A DNA stretch of 21,927 nucleotides from PKWO01 sp036561005 (GTDB taxonomy: Bacteria; Pseudomonadota; Gammaproteobacteria; Burkholderiales; Burkholderiaceae_D): contig DATBQE010000115.1 of the NCBI GenBank assembly GCA_036561005.1, forward strand, positions 1 to 21,927, given 5' to 3'. The position numbers and the translations under genes are program-made. The notes below the pieces were generated by a model that was not told the DNA's origin, searched no databases, and saw only the letters and a list, made by a program, of their open reading frames with translations. This document shows, one piece after another, positions 7,896 to 15,139 of the stretch (the first letter of the stretch is position 1; each line of letters opens with the position of its first letter).

Positions 7896-7909
7896 TGAAA
7901 ACGTTTTCA
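7896..7909. promoter_or_regulatory. LacI-family operator O3
   Basis: TGAAAACGTTTTCA, a perfect palindrome. Its centre at 7902.5 is exactly 21 bp from that of O2, so all three sites face the same side of the helix. Confidence 0.85.
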
Positions 7910-7985
7910 TTTGGAAATAACGTGTAATTCAGGCAAATGGAAGCACACGTTGAAATCAGCTCAACGAACCAGCTTGGGCAGGTAT

Positions 7986-8006
7986 TTGCGGCGAATTCTG
8001 CCGCAA
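7986..8006 (+). other. Hairpin in the receptor mRNA leader
   Basis: TTGCGGC and GCCGCAA form a perfect 7-bp stem with a 7-nt loop about 75 nt before the start codon of the receptor. No known riboswitch is recognised. The rest of the 439-bp space between the two divergent genes holds only the promoters and operators listed. Confidence 0.3.
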
Positions 8007-8081
8007 TTGAAGGAACAAACAGATTTCCCCGCTAGTTGAAAACAGCAGCGGGCGACGATCTTCACGAAAAACAGGAGACAT

Positions 8082-10607
8082 ATGAACAACCGCGTCAATT
8101 CGCCCGGTAAGGTACTCGGCACGCCCATCCAATTGGCCATCCTGGCCTTATTGTCCAGCGTCGGCAGTGCCCAGGCACAGCAGGCTCAATCACCGGCCGC
8201 ACCCGCACAACAGCAAGCAAGTGCCGCCACAGCAAACGACGGTAACGTCATTCAGGAAATTGTCGTTACTGCAACCAAGCGCTCAACGTCGCTGCAGAAA
8301 ACACCGCTGGCCATTACGGCCCTGACGGCTGCGTCATTGCAAGACAATCACGTGCAAAACATCGAAGATATCGCTACCTTGGTACCTGGCTTCCAGGCCA
8401 CTACCCAGGGCGACCATGGCGTGATTACCATGACGTTGCGCGGGATCGGCAACGACCAGGCAAAAACCGAGCAGGCCGATCCGGAAGTGGCCATCTTCGT
8501 CGACGGCGTGTACGCGCCGCGGGCAGAAGGCGCAACCTCCCTTTTGTTCGACCTGGAAGGCATGGAAGTTCTGCGCGGCCCGCAGGGCACCTTGTGGGGA
8601 CGCAATTCCACGGTCGGTACGGTCAATATGCAAACCGCCAAGCCGGTCATCGGCGACAGTGCTTACAGCTTCGAAACCGGTGCAGGCAGTTTCAACGCCG
8701 TCGGTGCGAAGGGTGCGATCAACATCCCTTTGAACGACACCATGGCCATGCGGGTCGCCTTCGATCATGAGCAGCATGACGGCTATGTGAGCTATCAAAC
8801 GGCGCCGAACATTTCCATCGCAAGCCAGCAGGCGGCGTACTTTGCGGCCAATCCGACGGCCAGCCCGGCCTCGTTCCAGCCGATCAATTCCAACGACTTC
8901 GTGACACGCGGCCAGAAATACAATGCGCAAGACCAGACCGCATTGCGCCTGAGTTATCTATGGCAGCCATCGTCTAGCTTGAAGTGGAATGTCTCGTTTG
9001 AAGATTTCCGCGATCGCGGCACGCCGAACGAGAACCTGATGCAAGATCCCCGTCCCGGACAGGACCTGTGGTCTGCCCTCATCATGCAGGCGCCTTCGCT
9101 CAATCGCGATTCCAGAAACATCCGCAGCCGCGTCGACTGGGCCGTCAATGATTCCATGGCGCTCAATTACACGTTCGGTTACGGCATCTATAACGGCACA
9201 TCGACCTTCGACCAGAACGCCGGCGCCAATGTACCGACCAGCTTCGCCACTGGCGGGAATACCCAGTTCGACAATACCGACAACTCGCACTACGAGAACT
9301 ACAGCCACGAAGTGCAGTTGCAATCGGTCGGCAAGCATGAACTGGACTGGTTGCTCGGCGCCTATTACGGCCACGAGAGCAACAGTATTCGCTTCGACAT
9401 TCCGCAGCAAGTGGGCACGACCCAGGGCCCGATCAACTGGATGGGCGTATTCATTCAGCCCGATGAAACGGTATCGTCCAAAGCCATCTTTACGCAGGAA
9501 ACGTGGAATCCGACCGAGAGCGTGCATTTGACTGCCGGCGTACGATTCACCAAGGACGACAAAGCCAATAACGGCGGCAATGATTATGCATGGACTTACG
9601 ATCCCACGTTGCCTAACCTGCCGGTGCAGCCAAGCAGCAATATCAACATCAATCTCAACAACGGCGTGCCGATCGGCCAGCCGGGATCCGGCCTCAAGTC
9701 CTACGACTTGAACACCGGCACCTACAACGACAGCAAGGCAACGTATTTGTTGAAAGGCGCCTTTGATCTGGACGCCAACAACATGGTCTACGCGAGTGTC
9801 TCGACCGGCTTCAAATCGGGCGGCTTGCAAGATGGCGGCGCTTCGGCAGGTGCTGCGGGGACGTTCGCACCGGAAACCATCACGAGCTATGAATTCGGCA
9901 CCAAGAGTTCGTTCCTCGGCGGTCAAGTCAAATGGAATAACGCGATTTACGACGAAGAATTCAAGGACTACCAGTTTGCCAGCGCAGTGACATTGCCAGG
10001 CGGCGGACATACCCTGAATCTCTATAATGTCGGCGGAACGACGAAAATTGTTGGTCTGGAATCCGAACTGGCAGCGAAATTGACGCGCGACGACAAGTTG
10101 CAAATCACCGCCAGCTACATCCCCACGGCAACCCTCGGTTCCATGGTGGCGGGCAGCAACGACTATAGCCAGATCATGCCGGCCAATCCTGCAACGGGTG
10201 TCAATTCCGAAAGCGTCACCGGCAACAGGATGCCGCACACGCCCAAGTTCAGCACCACGTTGCAGTACCAGCACGTTTTCCATCTTGGCGACGCAACGCT
10301 GACACCGCGCATCAACCTGCACTATGAGTCGGCAAGCTGGCTCAGTGTGTTCGATGGTGGCGTGGCAACGCCGAACAACGTGGCCAACAACCCCAACGAC
10401 CAGCAGAAGTCATATACCCGTACCGATCTTGGTTTGCGTTATAACTCCAGCAAATCGTGGTACATCGATGCCTTCGTGCGTAACATCGAGAATGCCAACA
10501 TCAAGACGGCAGCACTTGCGCAGCAGTCGGCAAACGGCGTAGTGGTATGGCAGGCGCAATACCTGCCGCCGCTTACTGCGGGCATCAACTTCGGCGTGAG
10601 GTACTAA
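8082..10607 (+). CDS. TonB-dependent outer-membrane receptor, likely glucoside uptake
   Basis: Outer-membrane active transporter of 841 aa, energised by TonB/ExbBD. A Sec signal peptide ends near AQA at residue 32. A Gln/Ala-rich linker and the TonB-box-like EIVVTATKR (59-67) follow. The plug domain contains FVDGVYAPR and MEVLRGPQGTLWGRNSTVGTVN (161-182). A beta-barrel rich in aromatic/Asn/Asp strands ends in GINFGVRY with the terminal aromatic residue typical of barrels. AGGAGA 5 nt before the ATG supports the start. The plug resembles the large FyuA/CirA-like group seen in sugar and siderophore uptake. The LacI-type operators in front and the beta-glucosidase operon beside it favour an oligosaccharide or glucoside substrate (inference). 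No TonB/ExbB/ExbD genes are in the window. Confidence 0.93.
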   Translation: MNNRVNSPGKVLGTPIQLAILALLSSVGSAQAQQAQSPAAPAQQQASAATANDGNVIQEIVVTATKRSTSLQKTPLAITALTAASLQDNHVQNIEDIATLVPGFQATTQGDHGVITMTLRGIGNDQAKTEQADPEVAIFVDGVYAPRAEGATSLLFDLEGMEVLRGPQGTLWGRNSTVGTVNMQTAKPVIGDSAYSFETGAGSFNAVGAKGAINIPLNDTMAMRVAFDHEQHDGYVSYQTAPNISIASQQAAYFAANPTASPASFQPINSNDFVTRGQKYNAQDQTALRLSYLWQPSSSLKWNVSFEDFRDRGTPNENLMQDPRPGQDLWSALIMQAPSLNRDSRNIRSRVDWAVNDSMALNYTFGYGIYNGTSTFDQNAGANVPTSFATGGNTQFDNTDNSHYENYSHEVQLQSVGKHELDWLLGAYYGHESNSIRFDIPQQVGTTQGPINWMGVFIQPDETVSSKAIFTQETWNPTESVHLTAGVRFTKDDKANNGGNDYAWTYDPTLPNLPVQPSSNININLNNGVPIGQPGSGLKSYDLNTGTYNDSKATYLLKGAFDLDANNMVYASVSTGFKSGGLQDGGASAGAAGTFAPETITSYEFGTKSSFLGGQVKWNNAIYDEEFKDYQFASAVTLPGGGHTLNLYNVGGTTKIVGLESELAAKLTRDDKLQITASYIPTATLGSMVAGSNDYSQIMPANPATGVNSESVTGNRMPHTPKFSTTLQYQHVFHLGDATLTPRINLHYESASWLSVFDGGVATPNNVANNPNDQQKSYTRTDLGLRYNSSKSWYIDAFVRNIENANIKTAALAQQSANGVVVWQAQYLPPLTAGINFGVRY

Positions 10608-10662
10608 ACGCTGTATACCTGAGGGCATAACAGGCCCTCGCCGTCGTAGCGTGTGAAACCGG

Positions 10663-10699
10663 CACGCCCTCCCACGCAAATGGGAGGGCGTGTTTTTTT
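10663..10699 (+). terminator. Rho-independent terminator after the TonB receptor gene
   Basis: A perfect 12-bp GC-rich stem (10663-10674 with 10681-10692), 6-nt loop and seven T. A smaller hairpin, GAGGGC/GCCCTC at 10621-10639, precedes it. The strong terminator separates the receptor from the regulator gene. Confidence 0.93.
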
Positions 10700-10789
10700 G
10701 TGTCTGGAATCGAAGTCAATCGGAGGAGTTGACCCGTTTTGATCGGCGTAGGCAGGCTAATTGGCGCTTTTTTTGTGATACGATCAAGC

Positions 10790-10803
10790 TGAAAAGGATT
10801 TCA
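10790..10803. promoter_or_regulatory. Variant LacI-type operator upstream of the regulator gene
   Basis: TGAAAAGGATTTCA has the same TGAAA...TTTCA arms and spacing as the other operators, but the central CG is GG. It sits 55 nt before the start codon of the LacI-family gene, where weak self-repression would be expected. Confidence 0.5.
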
Positions 10804-10858
10804 GATTAACCGCGTCTGCTCGTAGCCAGGACAACGCACGCAACCAGCGGAAACAGAA

Positions 10859-11878
10859 TTGACCCCAGAAGACAATCAAGGACTGCCATCCACCCTGATC
10901 GACGTCGCCCGAGAGGCGGGCGTCTCGCCGTCCACGGTGTCACGCATCTTGAACGGCACCGCACGCGTCTCCGACACCAAACGTGATGCGGTTCTGGCGG
11001 CGATCAAGCGGACCAACTTCGCACCGAATCAGATGGCGCAGGGGCTCAAGAAGGGCCGCTCCATGACCATTGGTATTGTGGTGCAGGATATTTCCAGTCC
11101 GTTCTTCGACGAAACCTTGCGCGGCGTCGACGACGCCTTGAAGGATACCGGTTTTACCTCGGTGATCGTGAGCGGTCATTGGAATGCGCAGGAAGAATCT
11201 GACCGCATTCGCCTTTTGCTGGCGCGCAAAGTGGACGGCATCATTCTCATCTCCGGCCGCATCTCCGACGAGATGGTGCTGCAGTTTGCCCACCATCGTC
11301 CGATCGTATCGACGGGGCGTAAACTTCAGGCCAGGAATGCCATCGGCTTCAAGATCGACAATGAGTACGGCGCTTATCTTGCGGTCAAACACCTGATCGA
11401 ATTCGGTCACCGCAGCATCGCATTTGTGTCCGGACCGGCGAATAATAACGACGCCAATGAACGCCTGGCCGGCTACAAACGCGCCTTGCAGGAAGCGGAT
11501 ATTGAAATCGACGAGCAATTGATTGTCGAGGGTAACTTCCACGAGGCAAGCGGCTTGCTGGCCGTGAACCGCCTATTCGATACGCAACAACAATTCACGG
11601 CGGTATTCGCCGCCAACGATTTGAGCGCCTACGGCGTGCGCCTCGGCTTGTATCGCAAGGGTGTGCGCGTGCCTGATGACATATCGTTGGTGGGTTTTGA
11701 CGATTTGCCCGGTTCGGCATACACGGCGCCGCCTCTGACAACGGTGCACCAGCCGATTTATGACCTCGGCCGTATAGCAACGACGGCGCTGCTTGGCTTG
11801 ATCAACGGGGAAACATCCGACGGCGGCGTGCAGCCGGTCGAGTTGGTGGTGCGCGAGACGACGCGTCGTTTACGCTAG
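10859..11878 (+). CDS. LacI-family transcriptional regulator of the sugar locus
   Basis: DNA-binding repressor or activator of 339 aa. Residues about 12-34 form the LacI helix-turn-helix (STLIDVAREAGVSPSTVSRILNG), followed by a hinge and a periplasmic-binding-protein-like sensor domain (MTIGIVVQDISSPFF..., DGIILISG, FAANDLSAYGVRLGL, DISLVGFDDLPGSAYTAPPLTTVHQP). The start is a TTG at 10859; an in-frame stop lies 36 nt upstream and no ATG or GTG precedes the HTH, so the TTG is the best choice, giving normal family length. It is the obvious candidate to bind the repeated TGAAAnCGnTTTCA sites. The inducer is probably a sugar of the pathway. It ends 7 bp from a convergent small gene. Confidence 0.92.
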   Translation: MTPEDNQGLPSTLIDVAREAGVSPSTVSRILNGTARVSDTKRDAVLAAIKRTNFAPNQMAQGLKKGRSMTIGIVVQDISSPFFDETLRGVDDALKDTGFTSVIVSGHWNAQEESDRIRLLLARKVDGIILISGRISDEMVLQFAHHRPIVSTGRKLQARNAIGFKIDNEYGAYLAVKHLIEFGHRSIAFVSGPANNNDANERLAGYKRALQEADIEIDEQLIVEGNFHEASGLLAVNRLFDTQQQFTAVFAANDLSAYGVRLGLYRKGVRVPDDISLVGFDDLPGSAYTAPPLTTVHQPIYDLGRIATTALLGLINGETSDGGVQPVELVVRETTRRLR

Positions 11879-11885
11879 CGCAATA

Positions 11886-12224
11886 TCATTGCCCGAAACT
11901 GACGATATAGCCGCCATTCCCGTCAGGGGACAGTATGACCCAGAAGTTCCTTCCAAAATTGCACACCTTGGTCTGCCAGCGCTCCTTGATCACGCCATCG
12001 AAGGCGAGGCTGTAAGAATCGGCCGAGATCACCGAGGGATTTGCACAGCCATACTGAGCCGTGACGATAGCCTGCCAGCGCTGATGTGTGTAATCGAGCA
12101 ATTTGGCGGGCGCGATCATTGAGCTTGGGACCGCGCCGGTGCCTTCAGGGGCTGGCGCGTCGTCACCGGCGAAGGCAAGGTTGGTGAAGATAAAAAATGC
12201 GAGGGCCGGAATGTAGCGGGTCAT
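11886..12224 (-). CDS. Small secreted protein of unknown function
   Basis: 112 aa that I do not assign to a family. The N-terminus MTRYIPALAFFIFTNLAFA is a clean Sec signal peptide, with cleavage expected before GDDAPAPEG. The mature part of about 93 aa has two cysteines (in QYGCANPS and TKVCNFGRNF), suitable for one periplasmic disulphide, and ends in a Gly/aromatic-rich segment (SPDGNGGYIVSFGQ). No lipobox is present. No strong ribosome site is seen before the ATG. It converges on the LacI-family gene with 7 bp between the stops. The base composition and plausible amino-acid mix favour a real gene, though the function is unknown. Confidence 0.65.
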   Translation of the reverse strand: MTRYIPALAFFIFTNLAFAGDDAPAPEGTGAVPSSMIAPAKLLDYTHQRWQAIVTAQYGCANPSVISADSYSLAFDGVIKERWQTKVCNFGRNFWVILSPDGNGGYIVSFGQ

Positions 12225-12267
12225 GTCGGACTGGGAAAGGTGGGGGCAGTGCCTGATGCGTCATGCC

Positions 12268-12285
12268 CCTGTTTGTTCAAACAGG
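12268..12285. repeat. Short perfect palindrome
   Basis: CCTGTTTGTTCAAACAGG, able to form a 7-bp stem with a 4-nt loop, in the 154-bp gap between the start of the small secreted gene and the end of the RquA-like gene. It could end the RquA-like transcript (minus strand) or be a binding site; no T-run follows on either strand. Confidence 0.3.
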
Positions 12286-12378
12286 CGTGTGCGAAGCGCA
12301 GTGTAGCAAGCTTTGCGCGACAGTGCACCAACGCGCTGTTGCCTCGCCGTCAACCCTGATGCTTACGCACTCTGCGCT

Positions 12379-13170
12379 CTAGAGTCTGGTCGCGACGACG
12401 ACCTGGAAATTGCCGCAAAGGCAGGTACTGCGCTCGCATTTCCAACCACCGATTTCTTCGAGGCAGCGTACCGGGTCATGCGTCGTCCAGAGCGCAAGGC
12501 CCAGCGGCTCAAACGTTTTGAAATACAGCCAGCTCAACATTCGCAATCCCGGCGACTGTGGTCGATGAAACTCGGCCAGCAAAAGTTTTCCGCCGGGCGC
12601 GAGTACACGCCCAGCTTCCCTTAATGCCTGGATTTTCATGGGATGGGGCAATTCATGGAGCAGGAAGAAGATCACATTGATATCCATGCTGCCATCCTGT
12701 TCCTTGAGCGAGATCGCATTCTCTTCCGTGAATTCCAGACCCTCCACGTTCACACCGAATTTGCTGCGTGCATGGGTCAATTCGTTGGGGATGAGGTCGG
12801 CGATCACGACACGATTTGCCCCGGCATCGACACAGGCGCGTACGACTCTCGGCAGGACATTGCCGAAGGCGCATGATGTGACGAGCACCCGCATCGGCAC
12901 CATCGGGGAACTCCCGATTTCGGCAACGATCCTCGACACCAGCCTGTCGTATTGAAACAAGAGGATCGCGGAAATGACTGGTTGAAAATCCACCAGTTTG
13001 ATCAGCCACATGTTCGAATACATCGGATACACGTGGGCACTATCGGCGTTTCGCCCGGGCGACATTGCGCGCAGCAACAACGCGCCGCGCGTAAAGGCGA
13101 AGAAAAAAAGGCAGATCAATGCCGGAATGAAGAATATGCAACATGCGAGTTGACCTTCCCAGCTCTTCAT
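12379..13170 (-). CDS. rquA: RquA-like class I methyltransferase-fold protein, candidate rhodoquinone synthesis
   Basis: 263-aa protein with a SAM-methyltransferase-like fold. RquA converts ubiquinone to rhodoquinone, the low-potential quinone of anaerobic fumarate respiration. Points resembling RquA are MYSNMWLIKLVDFQPV early on, an atypical motif I (VLVTSCAFGNVLPRV, residues 96-110, in place of the usual DLGCGTG), FFLLHELP (168-175), VLAPGGKLLLAEFHRP (189-204), and EPLGLALWTTHD (221-232). Residues 8-26 form a hydrophobic, probably membrane-spanning segment. I chose the ATG at 13170 because the predicted start of transcription is near 13229, inside the longer reading frame that begins at 13335. 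An FNR-type box lies upstream, fitting anaerobic use. It could instead be another quinone or lipid methyltransferase; the RquA call is from remembered family features. Confidence 0.55.
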   Translation of the reverse strand: MKSWEGQLACCIFFIPALICLFFFAFTRGALLLRAMSPGRNADSAHVYPMYSNMWLIKLVDFQPVISAILLFQYDRLVSRIVAEIGSSPMVPMRVLVTSCAFGNVLPRVVRACVDAGANRVVIADLIPNELTHARSKFGVNVEGLEFTEENAISLKEQDGSMDINVIFFLLHELPHPMKIQALREAGRVLAPGGKLLLAEFHRPQSPGLRMLSWLYFKTFEPLGLALWTTHDPVRCLEEIGGWKCERSTCLCGNFQVVVATRL

Positions 13171-13234
13171 TGTCTGCCCATTTGGTGAGGGCCTGCGTGC
13201 AGCACGATTGACGCGATACGCCAGGATGCATGCG

Positions 13235-13277
13235 ACTGTAGCAGCGCCCCACGGTTCGTTTCCTTGACCTAAATCAA
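13235..13277 (-). promoter_or_regulatory. FNR/ANR-type box and class II promoter before the RquA-like gene
   Basis: TTGACCTAAATCAA at 13264-13277 (TTGATTTAGGTCAA on the minus strand) matches the FNR consensus TTGAT-N4-ATCAA at 9 of 10 fixed positions. On the minus strand a TACAGT -10 box lies at 13240-13235. The box centre is then about 41.5-42.5 bp upstream of the expected start, the standard class II activation distance. Confidence 0.6.
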
Positions 13278-13396
13278 ATAAGGCACGATGCGGCGCACTT
13301 AAAGTGGCTCTTTCGAATAGACTGGTGCCTGGCAATCAAGAAACGTTCCGGTTGATTAGAACTCATTCCATAACTAGGCACCTGATGCATTTTCGT

Positions 13397-13492
13397 TAAA
13401 AGGGGCGCTGGCAAGGCGTGCGACGCGTCTCGTAGCGGGGCTACGAGCAAGGCCTCGGCGGCCCCGAGTGAACGCGGCCAGCGCCCCTTTTA
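13397..13492. repeat. Internal palindromic unit A
   Basis: A perfect 16-bp outer stem (13397-13412 with 13477-13492, AAAAGGGGCGCTGGC and its complement) encloses smaller hairpins, including CTCGTAGC/GCTACGAG with a 3-nt loop and CTCGG/CCGAG. As RNA it would form a multi-branched fold. Confidence 0.75.
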
Positions 13493-13527
13493 TGACTCGG
13501 CGTCCCCCTCAACCCGGAGGGAACGGA

Positions 13528-13613
13528 CTATTTGGGCGTCGCGCGTTGTTGTGTCGCTTGCACAGGGGGCCACCCTGTGCGGCGCGACACGCCTAGCGCG
13601 CCATCCCAAATAG
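13528..13613. repeat. Internal palindromic unit C
   Basis: Outer arms CTATTTGGG / CCCAAATAG (13528-13536 with 13605-13613) enclose GTGTCGC/GCGACAC (13551-13557 with 13584-13590) and then GCACAGGG/CCCTGTGC (13560-13567 with 13573-13580). A minor hairpin (CCTC/GAGG) lies between units A and C near 13502-13525. Confidence 0.7.
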
Positions 13614-13686
13614 ATCGTTTGCCCAGGCGCCTATTTATGAAATGAGTTCTACTCTCAATCATTCGTAAAGCCACCTTGGAGGCGCA

Positions 13687-14304
13687 ATGTATCACGGCGA
13701 AAAATTCAATAGCGTGAGTCATCTCGCCGGTGCAGTACTTGCCGTGGTCGGCTCGGGCTTCCTGGTCGTGCTTGCCGCGCACCATGGTGACCCGTGGAAA
13801 ATTGTCAGCATTGCGATCTATGGCGCGATGCTGATCTTCCTCTATAGCGCCTCGGTGCTCTATCACAGCCTGCGTGGCCGCGCTAAGGACGTCATGCGCA
13901 AGTTCGATCATTGCGCCATTTATTTGTTGATTGCCGGCAGTTACACGCCATTTGCGCTGGTCACGTTGCGCGGCCCGTGGGGCTGGTCATTGTTCGGCGT
14001 CGAATGGGGCTTGGCTGTCGTCGGTATTGTGCAGGAGCTATGGCTGGCCAGGGGCGCGCGCATATCCTCCCTTGTGATCTACTGCCTGATGGGATGGCTG
14101 GCCCTGATTGCGACCGTGCCGTTGATGGCAGTGCTTGGCCCGCACGGATTTGCCCTGCTCGCCATCGGCGGATTCATCTACACCATCGGCATCGTGTTTT
14201 ACGCGCTCGACGAACGCTTCAGGCATTTTCACGGGATCTGGCATCTGTTCGTGCTGGCCGGCAGTGCAACGCATTTCTTTGCGGTCCTGTTCTATGTTGC
14301 CTGA
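13687..14304 (+). CDS. Haemolysin III / YqfA family seven-helix membrane protein
   Basis: Inner-membrane protein of 205 aa with about seven predicted helices, in the HlyIII/PAQR superfamily. Seen are the N-terminal GEKFNSVSHLAGAVLA (conserved Ser-His), SVLYHSLRG and FDHCAIYLLIAGSYTPFAL after helix 2-3, and the C-terminal FHGIWHLFVLAGSATHFFAV with paired histidines. These His/Asp/Ser residues form the probable zinc site of the superfamily. Despite the name, most members are not shown to be toxins; related proteins are linked to membrane lipid homeostasis. GGAGG 5 nt before the ATG fixes the start. The nested repeat element ends 32 bp upstream. The gene may be single or lead to the metallophosphoesterase gene 86 bp on. 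Confidence 0.93.
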   Translation: MYHGEKFNSVSHLAGAVLAVVGSGFLVVLAAHHGDPWKIVSIAIYGAMLIFLYSASVLYHSLRGRAKDVMRKFDHCAIYLLIAGSYTPFALVTLRGPWGWSLFGVEWGLAVVGIVQELWLARGARISSLVIYCLMGWLALIATVPLMAVLGPHGFALLAIGGFIYTIGIVFYALDERFRHFHGIWHLFVLAGSATHFFAVLFYVA

Positions 14305-14390
14305 TATCGCCGTTTTAACGGAGTACGCGCCGGCAAGGTGGCGACAGCAAGCGTCCGCGAATTTTCTTAACCGAAGCAATCGATTCTGTC

Positions 14391-15134
14391 ATGCGTATTG
14401 CCATACTCACTGATCTCCATGCCAACCAGGAAGCGGTTTCCGCCTGCCTCGCGTCGGCCGAAAAACAAGGCGCGGAAAAATTTGCCTTTCTCGGCGATCT
14501 GGTTGGTTATGGTGCCGATCCGGGCTGGGTGATCGACACCGTGCGCGCGCATGTGCAGCGCGGCGCGCTTGTGGTCCTCGGAAATCACGATGAAGCGACG
14601 GCGCGCGAGACGCGCAAGCAAATGACGGCTGACGTGCGTGAAACGATCGACTGGACCCGCGCACAGCTTGACGCATCGCAACTGGAATTCCTTGGCGCCT
14701 TGCCCATGATGGTGGAATTCAACGGCTGCCTGCTCGTCCATGCGAGCGCCATGCAGCCGCAGGCCTGGAACTACATTACCAGCACGCGCGATGCCGACAT
14801 CAGCCTGCGTGCAACCGCTTGCCGGATCACGTTTTGCGGCCACACGCACGACCCTGCCCTCTACAACATGTCGGCAGACGGAAAAGTTTCGCTGTTCACT
14901 CCGAAAGGAGATTGCAGCATTCCGCTGGTATCGAGCCGACGCTGGCTGGCCATTCCCGGTGCGGTGGGGCAACCGCGCGACGGTAATCCTGCCGCCTGTT
15001 ATGCCATGTATGACGATGTCAGCAAAGAACTGACCTTTCACCGCATTCCGTATGACCACGAAGCGGCAGCCAAAAAAATTATCAATGCCGGGCTACCGAT
15101 GTTTTTCGGCAATCGCCTGGGGAAAGGGGTCTAG
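14391..15134 (+). CDS. Calcineurin-like metallophosphoesterase
   Basis: Two-metal phosphoesterase of 247 aa, presumably cytoplasmic since no signal peptide is present. The metal-binding set is complete: DLHAN (Asp8, His10), GDLVGYG (Asp36), GNHD (Asn65, His66), VHAS (His117) and GHTH (His151, His153). The GDxVGYG...GNHD pattern is shared with the diadenosine tetraphosphatase/PrpA-like phosphatases. Only 5 bp separate it from the downstream kinase gene, so the two should be co-transcribed. A phosphatase next to a Ser/Thr kinase suggests it could reverse the kinase's phosphorylation, though a nucleotide or cyclic-phosphodiester substrate cannot be ruled out. No clear ribosome site precedes the ATG at 14391. 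Confidence 0.88.
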   Translation: MRIAILTDLHANQEAVSACLASAEKQGAEKFAFLGDLVGYGADPGWVIDTVRAHVQRGALVVLGNHDEATARETRKQMTADVRETIDWTRAQLDASQLEFLGALPMMVEFNGCLLVHASAMQPQAWNYITSTRDADISLRATACRITFCGHTHDPALYNMSADGKVSLFTPKGDCSIPLVSSRRWLAIPGAVGQPRDGNPAACYAMYDDVSKELTFHRIPYDHEAAAKKIINAGLPMFFGNRLGKGV

Positions 15135-15139
15135 CAACC

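Larger units (their letters stand above)
13354..13654. repeat. Nested inverted-repeat element, MITE-like or structured RNA
   Basis: Imperfect terminal inverted repeats of 31 bp (13354-13384 and 13624-13654) match at 27 of 31 positions; the core TAGAACTCATT is identical on both sides. Between them lie two self-complementary units and a small hairpin. The element fills most of the space between the FNR-type promoter and the haemolysin III-like gene. No ORF of note and no clear target-site duplication is seen. It may be a non-autonomous mobile element or a structured RNA. Confidence 0.7.

Noticed and set aside
8958..10322. Minus-strand ORF of 454 codons inside the TonB receptor
   Set aside because: The receptor is complete on the plus strand with signal peptide, plug and barrel; the antisense frame is a shadow.
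13171..13335. Longer N-terminus of the RquA-like protein
   Set aside because: It would cover the FNR-type box and predicted -10 element, so it would not be transcribed from that promoter; it also has no family-like sequence.
13397..13613. Possible integron attC sites
   Set aside because: The palindromic units lack the conserved RYYYAAC/GTTRRRY ends, and no cassette-like genes or integrase are nearby.
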